Made by a program: the position numbers and the translations under genes
Shown: piece after piece, positions 1-11,540 of the stretch
How the letters are laid out: every line of letters starts with the position of its first letter
How positions within the stretch are numbered: the stretch's first letter is position 1
From: Shinisaurus crocodilurus
Taxonomy: Eukaryota; Chordata; Lepidosauria; Squamata; Shinisauridae
Assembly (NCBI GenBank): GCA_021292165.1
Contig: CM037881.1
Coordinates: 1 to 64,000, forward strand
Reading direction: 5' to 3'
DNA length: 64,000 nucleotides
Notes under the pieces: model-generated
Database searches by the model: none
The model's input: the letters and a program-made list of their open reading frames with translations, nothing else
What the model was told of the DNA's origin: nothing

Positions 1-92
1 TTGCTTCTGCCATTCTGCAGAGTGCCTGGGAAAGGATGATGCAGCCAGAGCAGACAAGTTTATCACTGCCCATTAAGCCCAGGGACGGGGAG
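1..92. repeat. Unclassified repeat, shared with 41231-41322
   Basis: About 90 bases (tctgcagagtgcctgggaaa and onward) recur almost unchanged at 41231-41322, ending in both places near gcccaggg-acgg. It is cut by the window start here and by a MITE fragment there. Class unknown. Confidence 0.7.
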
Positions 93-164
93 GAGGGGTG
101 CATTGGCAGCAAGGTGGGCATGATCCAAGGTGGGTTGGTTTCACAGAAAGCTGTCTGTGTAAAC

Positions 165-925
165 CAGGGATGTTTGAAGAGTCCTTGGTCTCGAGTCGAG
201 TCGAGTCCGAGTCTTTGGACCCGAGTCTCGAGTCCGAGTCGAGTCCTTGGTCCAAAATGGTGACTCACGAGTCCCGAGTCACTCCCAAAGCTGACTCCAC
301 GATCCCTATTAAATCAATGGGTTTCTTCCCCAACAAATAAGGCTACTTCAGATGTGTGGCTTAAATAAATTCTAGGCATAAGTGTGCCTTTTTATTTCAA
401 AACTCTGAAACTGATTTTGGCAAGAACAGACCAGGCAGACAAACCCAAATAACCAGGCAGGCAGAGAGCAGGGAACCCCAAAGCAGGCAGGCAGAGGCCT
501 TTGTCTTGGACAATTCAACTGTTGAACAGGTCAAGAAGAGACCAGGCAGGCAGAGGAGGCTGGGAACCCCAAACAGGCAGGCAGAGGCAGCCAAACCCAA
601 AATGTCTGACCCTAACCCAAACCCCCCACAACAACACATCAATCAAAATAATCTCAACACATCGTTGGGGCTGCGCTCTGGTAGCTGTCCATGGTGGGCG
701 CAGCGGGCTCGCCTCGCTTCCATGCGCTCTTCACCGGTGATCGTGCTCCTTCTGGCACACCCAGAGACTCGTCAACAGCCCAGGATGTTGACGAGTCCTT
801 GGTCTCGAGTCCCGAGTCGAGTCTCGAGTCCCATTAAAAATTTGGGACTCGAGTCCGAGTCGAGTCAGAGGGGGGACTCAGTCCGACTCACGAGTCGAGT
901 CCTCGAGTCCGAGTCCCCATCCCTG
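165..925. mobile_element. hAT-type element with GAGTC-rich ends (761 bp)
   Basis: The ends are CAGGGATG... and ...CATCCCTG, flanked by a perfect 8-bp target duplication gtgtaaac (157-164 and 926-933). Both subterminal regions (180-290 and 795-915) are built from irregular cgagtc/gagtcc repeats in inverted orientation. The middle (410-640) holds repeated ccaggcaggcagagg units. There is no transposase frame, so it is non-autonomous. Confidence 0.85.
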
Positions 926-965
926 GTGTAAACCCACCTCCGTGAACATAATAATTACCCCCCTC

Positions 966-1027
966 TGGCTGGGGCATGCTGGGAGCTGTAGGCCAAAAAT
1001 CTGGGGACCCAAGGTTGGAGAACACTG
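966..1027. mobile_element. Family A palindromic MITE, half copy
   Basis: Right arm only of the family whose full form is at 8808-8942; it ends ggttggagaacactg. The internal ggccaaaaatctgg carries a small deletion. Confidence 0.85.
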
Positions 1028-1162
1028 GTGTAGACAATAGCAGTGTAGGCTAGTGCCTCCAATGTCAGTGGGGCGGTTTATGCCCACCCACTTTTGGTTC
1101 TGGCCCTGTCCACCACTGGATTCGGCCCCACTCACCACCGAAATGCAGCCCCTGGCAGATTA

Positions 1163-1329
1163 CAGTATTTTTCCATGTATAAGACTATACTTTTTCCTAA
1201 AATTGTTAGACTAAAAATTGAGGGTCGTCTTATACACGGAAGTAGCCGAGGAGAGAACCGTGCGGTTGCGAACTGCCCAGTGGGGGGCGTCTTATACATG
1301 GGGGCGGTCTTATACACGGAAAAATACGG
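1163..1329. mobile_element. Tc1/mariner-like MITE (TA target)
   Basis: Inverted ends CAGTATTTTTCCATGTATAA and (reverse) CCGTATTTTTCCGTGTATAA, flanked by TA on both sides. The second copy is at 59110-59277. No transposase. Confidence 0.75.
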
Positions 1330-1388
1330 TACCCATGTGGAATGCGGCTCCTGCCAGGAAAAAAAAAGTTGCTTGCTCTTGACTGGCA

Positions 1389-1526
1389 CAGGGCTCTCCA
1401 ACCTTGGGTCCCCCAGATGTTGCTGGCCTACAGCTCCCAGCATACCCAGCCAGCATGCCTAAAAGGCAAGGGATTCTGGGAGCTGTAGGCCAGCAACATC
1501 TGGGGACCCAAGACTGGAGAGCCCTG
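1389..1526. mobile_element. Family B palindromic MITE (CAGGGCTCTCCAACC)
   Basis: A palindrome with the same terminal design as family A, but with ttgctggcctacagctccca arms. The 8-bp flanks gactggca and actagggg do not match well, so this copy is older. Confidence 0.8.
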
Positions 1527-1661
1527 ACTAGGGGGGGGGGGTTGCTTTTGCTTATGGAAATGCAGACTAACAGAACAGAACAGAACTCTCATGCTGGGCA
1601 GGCATTAAGAGGGCACAGCAGGGCTGAGGTCCAGGGGAACGGGTTGTCCTAGGGCAAGAAG

Positions 1662-1905
1662 AATTTATTTATTTATTTATTATATTTATACCCCGCCTTT
1701 TTTCCTTCAAGGAACCCAAGGCGGCTTACATAATCCTCCTCCTCTTTTCCATTTTATCCTCACAACAACCCTGTGAGGTAGGTTAGGCTGAGAGTCAGTG
1801 ACTGGCCCAAAGTCACCCAGTGAGTTTCATGGCCGAGCGGGGAATAGAACCTGGATCTCCTGAGTCCCAGTCCCAGTCCCAGTCCCAGTCCTGCATCCTA
1901 CTCCA
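1662..1905 (-). mobile_element. Sauria-type tRNA-derived SINE
   Basis: Reverse orientation: tail ttatttattatatttatacc, body ccccgccttttttcc...aaggcggcttacataatcctcc, cacaacaaccctgtgaggtagg, then the tRNA-like head (gagtttcatggccgagcggg). The head carries a cagtcc tandem expansion at 1865-1892. Confidence 0.9.
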
Positions 1906-2433
1906 AATGCCATCAGGATCATTACCCAAACCCTTGTCCTGGCCAGTAATTCTAGTCTCATAATGGGAGAGCTTTAATGTTACCCAGGGCCTTCATGCAC
2001 ATGTCGAGAAATGATGGGTGCGGTGCAGTGCGGAGCAAGCAAGGTGGACCCCAAGGTTTCTGCCAGGACCCTGAAAAGCACGACTCCTGCTGGGTATCCA
2101 TGCCCTCTTGAACAGACATAAATGCATCAAGCCCTAGGTGGGCTACACACAGCAGCCTTTGTAAGACAGGGAGGCAGTTGCTTCGGATGAATTTGGGGCT
2201 GATAAGACTTGTGGGGTGAGGGGACAAATTCCGCGCAGACCCCCCAGCTGGTCTCGGATTTAGATTTGCTTAATTGTGATCAGTGTGTTTCGCTCCCAGC
2301 TGGTGAATCACTAGGATCACTTGATGGATAAGGCAGGCTTGCTTGCTTCCTCCTTCCATCCACAAGAGCTCACAGCAATTAAAATAAATTGCATTACAAT
2401 AAAAAAACACACACACCAGGAGTTGGTCTGTGC
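1906..2433. other. No recognised feature
   Basis: No gene or known repeat seen; apparently unique or heavily decayed intergenic sequence. Confidence 0.5.
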
Positions 2434-2558
2434 CAGGGGTGGGCAACTCGTGGCCCTCCCAGATGTTTGCTGGGTTCCAACTCCCATTATCCCGCACCAT
2501 TGGCTATGCTGGCTGGGGCCGATGGGAGTTGCAGTCCAACAACATCCGGAAGGCCTGA
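2434..2558. mobile_element. hAT-type palindromic MITE (caggggtgggcaactc end), right end lost
   Basis: Arms ccctcccagatgtttgctgg...ccaacaacatccggaaggcc around caactcccattatcccgcac. It belongs to the broad 'actacaactcccatcatccc' family. It abuts the CR1 at 2560. Confidence 0.7.
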
Positions 2559-2559
2559 C

Positions 2560-4882
2560 CTGATTCTAACCAACAGAGACGAGTTAGTGGATAAAGTGGC
2601 AGTTTCGGGAACTCTGGGGAAAGTGACCATGTTATACTTGAGTTCTTGATTCTAACGGAAGCAAAAGCTGAGTGTAGCCAAACACGTACCCTGGATTTTA
2701 GGAAAGCCAATTTTAACAAACTCAGAACAATGATTAGTAAGATCCCATGGCAAGCAACTCTCAGGAGAAAGGGAGCCCAGGAGGGGTGGGAGTTTTTAAA
2801 AAGGAAATTTTAAAGGCACAATTGCAAACAATTCCCACAAGGAAAAAAGGCAGAGGGCAACAGAAGAAGCCAATGTGGCTTCACAATAAACTCAAAGAGG
2901 ACCTGAAACAAAAAGGACACGTATAGGAAGTGGGAAGGAAGGACAGGCTACAGGGGAAGAGTACAGGCAGGTAGCACAGAACTGCAGGAATAGTGTCAGA
3001 AGGCTAAAGCTGAGAATGAGCTAAGGTCAGCGAGGAATGCTAAAAGCAACAAAAAGCTTTCTTCAGATACATGCACAGTAAAAGACAGAAGAAAGAACTG
3101 GTGGTTCAACTACGCAATGAGGATGGCAAATTGATAACAGAAGACAAAGAAAAGGCAGAAGTGTTCAATTCCTACTTCGGCTCGGTCTTCTCCCAAAAGA
3201 GGGTCTATGACCCCCCTGGCAAACCTGAAGTGCAGACTGAAGGGGCAGGATTGCAGCTTGAGATTGATAGGCAAATGGTCAAGGAGCACCTGATTACTCT
3301 GAATGAGTTTAAATCTCCAGGGCCTGATGAGCTGCATCCTAGAGTAATAAAGGAACTGGCAGAAGAACTCTCAGAACCACTGTCTATTCTCTTTGAGAAA
3401 TCATTTGAGGACAGGTGTAGTGCCAGACGACTGGAGGAGGGCAAATGTTGTTCCCATCTTCAAAAAGGGCAAGAAGGAGGAACCTGGGAACTATAGGCCA
3501 GTCAGTCTGACATCAATCCCCGGGAAGATTTTGGAGCAGATTATAAAGAAGTCAGTCTGCAAGCACCTTGAAAACAATGCAGTGATTACTAGAAGCCAGC
3601 ATGGATTTGTCAAGAACAAATCCTGTCAGACTAATCTGATCTCATTTTTTGATCGGGTAACCTCCCTTGTGGACTGTGGGAATGCTGTGGACATTATATA
3701 TCTGGACTTCAGCAAAGCTTTCGACAAAGTGCCTCATGATATCCTGATTAGCAAGCTAGCTAAGAGTGGGCTAGATGGAACAACTATCAGGTGGATCCAC
3801 AATTGGCTACAGAATCGGACTCAAAGAGTGCTTATCAATGGTTCCTTCTCAAACTGGGGAGAGGTAACGAGCGGGGTACCACAGGGCTCGGTCCTGGGCC
3901 CGGTGCTCTTCAACATTTTTATTAATGACTTGGATCAGGAGGTACAGGGAATGCTTATCAAATTTGCAGATGACACAAAGTTGGGTGGAACAGAATACTT
4001 CCAGAGAATCTTCCAGAGAATACTCTGGAAGACAGAAACAAAATTCAAAGTGACCTCGATAGGCTGGAGCGCTGGGCCGAAAACAACAGAATGAAATTTA
4101 ATAGGGATAAATGCCAAGTGCTGCACCTAGGGAGAGGAAACCAAATGCAGAGTTACAGAATGGGGGACACTTGGCTCAACAATACTACAAGTGAGAAGGA
4201 TCTTGGAATTGTGGTAGATCACAAACTGAATATGAGCCAGCAATGCGATGTGGCTGCAAAGAAGGCAAATGCAATTTTGGGCTGTATTAATAGAAGTATA
4301 GCTTCCAAATCGCGGGAAGTGATAATTCCCCTTTACTCGGCACTGGTTAGGCCTCATCTTGAGTACTGCGTCCAGTTCTGGGCACCTCACTTTAAGAAGG
4401 ACATAGACAAACTGGAGAGGGTTCAGAGGAGGGCAACAAGGATGATAAAGGGACTGGAAACAAGGCCCTATGAAGAGAGACTGAAAGAACTGGGCATGTT
4501 TAGCCTTCAGAAGAGGAGACTGAGGGGAGATATGATCGCACTCTTCCAGTATTTGAAGGGATCATGTCACACAGAGGAGGGCAAGGATCTCTTCTTGATC
4601 CTCCCAGTTTGCAGGACACGGAATAATGGGCTCAAGTTACAGGAACCTAGATTCCACCTAAACATCAGGAAAAATTTCCTGGCTGTCAGAGCAATAAGAC
4701 AATGGAATCAACTACCTAGGGAGGTCGTGGGCTCTCCCACTCTGGAGGCATTCAAGGTGCAGCTGGACAGACATCTGTCAGAGATGCTTTGACCTGGATT
4801 CCTGCATTGAGCAGGGGGTTGGACTCGATGGCCTTGTAGGCCCCTTCCAACCCTACTTTTCTATGATTCTATGATTCTATGA
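2560..4882 (+). mobile_element. CR1 LINE, 5'-truncated, frameshifted reverse transcriptase
   Basis: It begins in the endonuclease-to-RT linker (LILTNRDELVDKV) and holds most of the RT domain: [36 protein letters not shown] and FADDTKLGG. It continues through the CR1 C-terminal domain to the 3' UTR (gttggactcgatggccttgt), ending in attctatg repeats. The frame is broken near 3400 and again near 4010-4090. At the second break an extra ttccagagaat duplication is visible against the copy at 19141. Non-functional. Confidence 0.95.
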
Positions 4883-4904
4883 TAGGCCACAAGTTTTATT
4901 TATT

Positions 4905-5225
4905 TATTATTTATTCATTATTTACATTTATTAATCGCCCATCTGGCTGGCCACCAGCCACCCTGGGCGATGTACATAGAATAAAAACAATAAAATACAT
5001 TTAAAACAGTATAAAAATTTAAAGATCTTAACCCACCCCATATTCCCGCCTGAACAGCCAGGTTTTTAATGAGCGGCGGAAGCTCAGCAGAAAGGGGGCA
5101 TGGCGGAGGTCACTCGGGAGAGAGTTCCACAGTACGGGGGGCCGCCACAGAAAAGGCCCTCTTCCTTGTCCCCACCAGTCTAGCTGCTGTGGCTGAAGGG
5201 ACAAGGAGAAGGCCGTGCTCTCTCT
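4905..5225 (-). mobile_element. L2 LINE 3' fragment
   Basis: Reverse strand encodes the L2 C-terminus (WNSLPSDLRHAPFLLSFRRS, LKTWLFRREYGVG), followed by the 3' UTR with gtacatcgcccagggtggc. Confidence 0.92.
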
Positions 5226-5612
5226 ATGCCCAAACAGCAGAGACTCAGCCCACACTTTTCCTGACTTGCTTGGGTGGGAGTCTTGCTCCAGCTGTGTGTG
5301 GAATTCTGTGGGAGGGAGGGAGGGAGGGAGGGAAGGAGGCCCCCTTCCGCTGGCATTCTGCACATTCCAGGGGCAAGCCAGTGCCAGCCTCCCCCAAGTG
5401 CCGCCTGACTTACCACCACCTTACCTGCTCGCCCAGAAAGAGAAAAAGAGTCAGAGGCAGCCACTGCTGCCCCCGTACTAGCCCATCTTGTGTACTGCCT
5501 GGATGAAGGATCAACCTGAGTTGAGGCAGGGCCCCATCTGGCTTGCAGGAAGAAAATGCATGAGATCAGCAGACGTGAGCCTCAAAGAAAGCCCCACAGA
5601 GACCTCCTAGGA
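5226..5612. other. No gene; short GGGA tandem run
   Basis: Contains a gggaggga run at about 5311-5336. Otherwise nothing recognised. Confidence 0.5.
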
Positions 5613-5747
5613 CAGTGTTCTCCAACCTTGGGTCCCCAGATGTTTTTGGCCTACAACTCCCAGCATGCCCCAGCCAGCAACGCTGGCTGGGGCATGCTGG
5701 GAGTTGTAGGCCAAAAACATCTGGGGACCCAAGGTTGGAGAGCTCTG
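5613..5747. mobile_element. Family A palindromic MITE, full length
   Basis: 135-bp palindrome with CAGTGTTCTCCAACC ends. Flanks tcctagga and ccctagaa agree at 6 of 8 positions, a decayed 8-bp target duplication. Confidence 0.92.
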
Positions 5748-5764
5748 CCCTAGAACAACCACCA

Positions 5765-5882
5765 CCCCGGGGGCCCTCCAGATGTTTTGGACCTCAGTTC
5801 CCGTCAGACCCAGGTAGCACGGCCAATGAATGCTGGGAGTTGTCGTCCAAGAACATCTGGCGGGAACCATGTTGGGGAAGAC
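5765..5882. mobile_element. hAT-type palindromic MITE, diverged
   Basis: Arms gccctccagatgttttggac and gtccaagaacatctggcggg around the atgctgggagttgt core. Old copy. Confidence 0.65.
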
Positions 5883-7433
5883 TGCCCTGGACTACCAGTG
5901 CTGATGGTTGTGTGACTTTAGCAGCCGAGACTTCCCTTTCTTACAGTCCCGTCAATTGTGTCAGCGCCAGTGTAGACTCCTACAAACTACACCTACATCC
6001 ATACCCACATACTATGCAAACAACAGGTGTATAAACCCATGCACAAACATATAAACGTCAATGAATTAAAAACAACAACAATTATCTCCAGTTTATGGAG
6101 GCCTATCCCAATTTTGCAAGAAAAAAGAAGGAGAAGGGCCCTCCACCAAATTACCAGTTGGTCCACCCATGCTCCAACATTTCTGCCTTCTCTACCCTCC
6201 TTTCTTTCCAAGCTACTCTTCTTTCCAGGAGGTCCATGTAAGTTCTGACCTCCAGTTCCCAGTCTACTTCCCAGATGGACAGACAGTTTACATACCTCCC
6301 TTTATATGACTCAGAGTCCCATTTGTGTATCTCCTCTCTCATGGAGCAAGACGAGTGTGGCAAGGGATATATGCTCAAGGCTCAAAGGCTATTAGTTTCT
6401 TTCCCTCAGCAAAGACAATCATTGCCTTCACTAGACACATCAGGAACCAATGAATAAACCTGCCCCATACACACCCACCAAAACCAGGTTGAAGGGTCTT
6501 AGAATGAATGACATTACCGAACAGTTATCGAGAGCTGCCTAGAACCACTTCCTGTACCCAACAATGGGTGATGCCAGATGCTTCTGAGCACAGCTGCTCA
6601 GTTTGTAAAAGACCACAGAGCCTCCCTGGCTGGCCGGCCTGGAGATCCATGAGGTGGGGCTCCAGCTGACCAAGTCAATTGGTTCTGTTTCAACTTTCTA
6701 GAGGAAAGCAGCTGGTATATCTAGCTACCCTTCAGGGGGCAGGAATATTCCTCCTTCACTCTCCTGTAGGGCCTGAGTGAAGCCTATGTCTTCCGACAAG
6801 AGGGCTTCTATCCCATTTTCGTTCCTAGAATCCTGCAAAGCTCTGGACTTCAGCAAAATCTTGTGGCAGTGAATTCCACCGGCTAAACCTCTCAACCAGG
6901 AATCTGGACAAGAAAAACCAACGCCTGGTTAAGGCTGAAGAAGCAGTAAGAATTAACCCAGAGTTAGGTGTACATATATGGTTCTTCATTCCATGGGTCT
7001 CATCCAAAGAGGACTAGGAGACACACTGTGCATTTTGCTGGCCACATAGCAGAAAGGACAGAGGGGGAGGGAGGGAGGGAGGGAGAGAGAGAGAGAGAAG
7101 AGGGGGTAGGGGAAGCAAGACTATCTCCCAACAGTTGCTGTGAGACGAATCAACTTCCCCTCAACTACGCGTATTCTCAAGCAATAACAACGCCATCTGT
7201 ATTATATACCCAAGAATACCCGTCATCGAAGGGAGCTAGTCAGCTAGCCATCCAACTGGGTCTTCTTCAGCAAACGCCCATAGCAGGAACTGTTTCAGAG
7301 AAGGGATCTTGGCCTGTAAGAGAGACAGAAAAGAAGGAACCGTCTGATAGAGGCATGGCCTCAGATAGTTTTAGCTCTGGTGGTAAAGGACAAAGTGCAG
7401 GTCGCTTGGCCAACTGGGCATAGACTTCTAGTT
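5883..7433. other. No gene recognised
   Basis: Apparently unique or decayed sequence. A GGGA/GA run lies at about 7060-7100. The open frame across 6968-7423 is driven by that run and is not accepted. Confidence 0.45.
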
Positions 7434-7604
7434 TTCATAGATTTCATAGATCATAAGAGTTGGAAGGAGCCTACAAGGCTATCGAGTCCAACCCCCTGCT
7501 CAATGCAAGAAACTAGAGGAGGGTTCTCCCATCCAAGTAATAACCAGGACTGACTCTGCTTAGCTTTCCACGCTCAGATAAGCTGAGCCAGCATAAGCCA
7601 CAGG
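7434..7604 (-). mobile_element. 5S-rRNA-derived SINE with CR1-like tail
   Basis: On the minus strand the head resembles the 5S internal control region (aagctaagcagagtcagtcc, ttggatgggagaacc), followed by a gttggactcgatagccttgt tail as in CR1. The tail ends in atgaaatctatg repeats. Confidence 0.85.
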
Positions 7605-7929
7605 CCTGTTCTGCTGCCTATACAATCCTAATGATGCAATCAATTCTGCGCAAAACCAAATGCTTGACAGACAGGCATTAGCCCAACTCTATGGGCCAAT
7701 AGCCATTTATATTGAGTTACCATGGATCATGAATGCACCTTGGAGATCCCATCATTTGGTGACCCACTGAATAGAGTGCAGGACCAGGCCATGGCTGACG
7801 GGCATTCAGATCCCAGCACTTCTTCTGTGCCTTGGTTCTCCATCTATTAAGTGGATATTCCCAAGCAATAATGTCACCTCTGACAAGAAAAGTGAGATAA
7901 GGCAATATTGTTTCCTGTCCATTTCTCCA

Positions 7930-8293
7930 AGCCCCAAGGCCTCATCTACACTACAAACCTTTATCGATTGCATACCATTAACTGCCATGGCTTCAGCAAA
8001 GAATCCTGGGAATCGTAGTCTGCTGAGATATGGAGAAATCCCATTTCCTCTCGCAGAACTACAGTTCCCAGGGTCCTCTGAGAAAAGAGAATTATTTCAT
8101 AGATCATAGAGTTGGAAGGAGCCTACAAGGCTATCGAGTCCAACCCCCTGCTCAGTGCAGGAAACTAGAGGAGGGGTCTCTCCCATCCAAGTAACAAACC
8201 AGGCCTGACCCTGCTTAGCTTTCCACGCTCAGACAAGCTGAGCCAGCGTGAGCCACACTCTTAAACCAATGTAAGTCTGAAGTGTGGATGAAT
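7930..8293. mobile_element. MITE (ggcctcatctacactac ends) split by a 5S-SINE
   Basis: Terminal inverted sequences aggcctcatctacactac and gaagtgtggatgaatcc, with internal inverted arms aatcctgggaatcgtagt and actacagttcccagggtcct. The 5S-derived SINE at 8096-8257 is inserted in it. Confidence 0.6.
8096..8257 (-). mobile_element. 5S-rRNA-derived SINE with CR1-like tail
   Basis: Same structure as 7434-7604, better preserved. Reverse strand reads gctaagcagggtcaggcctg then the CR1-like tail. Confidence 0.88.
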
Positions 8294-8310
8294 CCACGCA
8301 AACTTGTCCA

Positions 8311-8356
<46 letters not shown>
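8311..8356. repeat. AAT microsatellite
   Basis: Perfect aat repeat of about 15 units. Confidence 0.98.
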
Positions 8357-8472
8357 GGGAACGTGTGACCCTCCAGATGTTGTTGGACTGCAACTCTCAT
8401 AATCCCCAGCCAGCATAGCCAGTGGTGAGGGAGTATGTCAACTTGCAGTCCAACAACATCTGGAAGACCATG
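8357..8472. mobile_element. hAT-type palindromic MITE
   Basis: Arms gaccctccagatgttgttgg and ccaacaacatctggaagacc around caactctcataatccccagc. Confidence 0.7.
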
Positions 8473-8494
8473 CATTTCCTTATCCACGATGCAG

Positions 8495-8715
8495 TGCGCT
8501 CAAGTGCTTTCACCTATATTATCTCGTTGCAATCCTCACAACAACCCTGTAAAGAGAAGTCAGTATTATTCTCCCCTACATGGCAGGGAGGCGGGGACTG
8601 AGGCTGAGAGAGAGAGCGGCTTGCCAAAAGCCACCTAATGAGCTCATGGCAGAGGTGAGATTTTTAACCAAGGACATCCTGATTTGGAGTTCAGTTGCTC
8701 GGCCACCATGCTACA
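8495..8715 (-). mobile_element. MIR-like SINE remnant
   Basis: Core-SINE-like order: caatcctcacaacaaccctg, ctgaggctgagagagagagc, ttgccaaaagccacctaatg, agctcatggcagaggtgaga. This is the typical ancient MIR layout. Strand assignment is tentative. Confidence 0.5.
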
Positions 8716-8807
8716 CCACCATACTCAGAAGGAAGCGCTACTGGTTTCGGTGGGACTTGCTCCCAGGTAAGTATTCATAGAATTGCAACCTTGGGCATTA
8801 TCTATAT

Positions 8808-8942
8808 CAGTGTTCTCCAACCTTGGGTCCCCAGATGTTTTTGGCCTACAACTCCCAGCATGCCCCAGCCAGCGTAGCTGGCTGGGGCATGCTGGGAGTT
8901 GTAGGCCAAAAACATCTGGGGACCCAAGGTTGGAGAACACCG
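8808..8942. mobile_element. Family A palindromic MITE, full length
   Basis: Reference copy: 135 bp, near-perfect palindrome, with a perfect 8-bp target duplication atctatat (8800-8807 and 8943-8950). Confidence 0.96.
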
Positions 8943-9062
8943 ATCTATATGTTCAGCAACAGGCTAAGAGCTGGGAACTCATTTTGGTGCTCAAAAGCCA
9001 CCAAACAGGCGATGTGCAGTTGAGAAGTGGCAGCAGAAGAGGGTTGCTTAATCTTCCCCTTT

Positions 9063-9087
9063 ACACACACACACACACACACACACC
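9063..9087. repeat. CA microsatellite
   Basis: Perfect (ca) run. Confidence 0.97.
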
Positions 9088-9147
9088 AGTCACTTTCTTC
9101 CTGTCACTCTCGCTCATGATTCAGCAAGGATGCATACAGAAACCCAG

Positions 9148-9312
9148 CAGGGCCGGTGCAAGGCAGTTTGGTGCCCTAGGCAAGATCAGATATTTAGCGC
9201 CCCCCTCTTCCCACTTGAGCCCTCCCTTCCTCCAGCCCTATGCTCCTGGTGCCCCCTTTAGCCCTGCGCCCTAGGCAGCTGCCTAGTTGGCCTAATGGTA
9301 GCACCGGCCCTG
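9148..9312. mobile_element. Family C hAT element (CAGGGCCGGTGC ends)
   Basis: Ends cagggccggtgcaag and gtagcaccggccctg; interior ctaggcaagatcagatattt and gcgccctaggcagctgccta. No clear 8-bp duplication for this copy. Confidence 0.85.
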
Positions 9313-9639
9313 CTGGGCAGGGTGGGGATTGGGCCTTATGGGAAATACAGCAGGGGGGGAGGAGCCAAGGGTCTCCGGTTAGACTCCTCCCTCCTGCCTG
9401 CTGCTTCTCCACCGCAAATGGACCCCTCCCCTGCTAGAGAGAAAGAGCACACAATGCTAGCTAGCTTTATTTATTTATTTATTTATTTAACGTGATGAGT
9501 ACCAATGCAACATACCAAGTTACTTTTCAGCTTCTCATTGCATTGGGTTTACCAGCCATTTGGGCTTGGTGGACTGACATGCAAATTCTTGGCTGACTTT
9601 GGGAGGCCCAGTATTGGTAGTTGGCATTTCCGCCTTTCC

Positions 9640-9785
9640 CAGCCTGGCGCCCTCCAGATGTTCTGGACTACAAGTCCCGTCAGTCCCATGCAATGGGGCT
9701 GACGGTAAGGGATCATAGAATCATAGAAAAGTGATGGGACGTATGGTCCAAACATCTGGAGGGCGCCAGGCTGAAGGAGGCTGAT
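9640..9785. mobile_element. hAT-type MITE with a CR1-tail scrap in its centre
   Basis: Arms cagcctggcgccctccagat and ctggagggcgccaggctgaa. The middle holds about 30 bases of the CR1 terminal sequence (gatcatagaatcatagaaaa). Confidence 0.75.
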
Positions 9786-9982
9786 CTAAGTCTGTTAAAA
9801 AGTTAGTTTCCTGGCAATAAAATGCAGAAGCACTTCCTGCTAAGCAAGCCCCTCTTTCCTCCCATCCCATATCCCCTTTCACCACCCAGATATGGAAAGA
9901 GATACAAGCCTGTTTCCTCACCACTCCACCTTCCTGACTTTCTAGCAGATCACAGAACTGGAACTACCCTAAGAGATATTTA

Positions 9983-10762
9983 GAGTGCCATCCTATGCAA
10001 GTTTGGACAGAAAACAAGTCCTACAACTGGCTGGGGCATGCTGGGAGTTGTAGGACATTTTTCTGTCTAAACCAGGGATTCTTAACCAGGGGGGGAATTC
10101 CCCCCCGGGGGGGAATTTTAGGATTTCAGGAGGGGAATTGGGACCACAGACTCAAACTGTTGGAATACTGATCTTTCTACAGATTAAAATTCTACAGATT
10201 GTACATACCGGTAATCTACAGGACATCACACCTTATTGTATGGCACAGATTAAATTAAAAAATAAAGATACATATTTCACTTGTTATCTGTGGAAATATT
10301 CCATTTATAGTTATATTTGACTTTTTCTTGGTTTTTAGTCACAGATTTTGGAGCCCATCATGAGTGTCAAAAAAAAGAGAGGATACGATGATTCATATAT
10401 TCAATATGGATTCACATCCATCATCATCATCATCATCATCATTGTCTGCTAAGTAATTAGTGATGAATGTAAAAAACTAGTTTTATTCAAGTTTTAAAGT
10501 CCATCAACATTGCTGTTAAATTTGTAAAACACAACTATAAACATAATCCAGGTAAATGTATATGTACCAATATAGAAAAAATGAAAGATTTTTTTTTTTT
10601 AATAATATGCATAATAATATGCATATTATTTGGAATGCAACTTTTGAGTCAGACAATCTTGGAAAGGCTAGGGGGGGATGACATTCTGACATATGGTGAA
10701 AAGGGTGCGTGGGGCAAAAAAGGTTGAGAACTACTGGTCGAAACGTTCATAGGATTGTGCCC
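9983..10762. mobile_element. PIF/Harbinger-like MITE split by a hAT element
   Basis: Outer ends gagtgccatcctatgc and cataggattgtgccc, flanked by TTA on both sides. Inner arms gacagaaaacaagtcctaca and tgtaggacatttttctgtc. The hAT element at 10073-10736 sits inside its right part. A related intact copy is at 30097-30231. Confidence 0.7.
10073..10736. mobile_element. hAT element with Charlie-like ends (664 bp), nested
   Basis: Ends cagggattcttaacc and (reverse) cagtagttctcaacc resemble the common CAGTGGTTCTCAACC terminal repeat of vertebrate hAT/Charlie elements. 8-bp duplication gtctaaac/gtcgaaac with one mismatch. The AT-rich interior contains an ATC microsatellite (10419-10442) and no transposase frame. 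Confidence 0.85.
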
Positions 10763-11540
10763 TTAACCTGTGATCGTGGCATTCACAGTGAATGAGCGCC
10801 AGAGGGATGGCGCGCTTATTAACATATGCACAGCACATTACATTACAACCAGTGCGGAAAGTGGCCCTGATTACAGACCTGTGGTGGCATAGCGATCTTC
10901 TCCCAGCACACTCTCTTCATTTGTACTAAAGTCTCCAAAACCTATTGTGGGTGTTTGACCCACTTCCTTGGGCAGGGAAAGGAGACAGTCTCCCCTTCTC
11001 TCTCTCCCCCTCCCCCCCGCCGCAACTAATGTTTTCCCAGAGCAGGGCCTGCAACAAAAAAATCACAGTTGTTCGCATGACGGTATCCACGCTACGAAAC
11101 AGCCAGGCCTTTCTACTGCCACTGCAGAATATAAGGCATTTGACCCAGACAAGAAGCTCACCACTGACAGTTTGATCCTACTAGTATAAAGAATCAGACA
11201 TGAGGACAACACGGACGCCAGCTTTACAACTTGTGGCATCAAGCCAACTCAGAGGAGCTCTGGGCAAGTGCGACAGCATAATCATGTCCTCCCAGTGCTG
11301 GCAGCAGCTTCCATGGCCCAACTTGGTATCAGGGAGCACAGATACGGGCAGAGTGGAGTGGGAAATTGGGGGTAAGAGGCTAGAGATGGCTCACGGGGGG
11401 GGGGGTCTTTGGGTCACCTTGGGCCCATGCCTGAATTATTATAGCATGTATTTACACTGCGGTTTCAACAGAGCTGGTCAGTCACCCTGGTCTACGCTTG
11501 CCTCACAGGAGATGCCACTACCACTTTACATCAGCCTTCG
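10763..11540. other. No recognised feature
   Basis: Mostly non-repetitive intergenic sequence with a poly-G run near 11395-11405. The open frames here show no recognisable domain. Confidence 0.4.

Noticed and set aside
3393..4094. Reverse transcriptase frame as a host gene or retron
   Set aside because: CR1 motifs, CR1 3' UTR and attctatg terminal repeats identify a LINE. Frameshifts show it is a dead copy.
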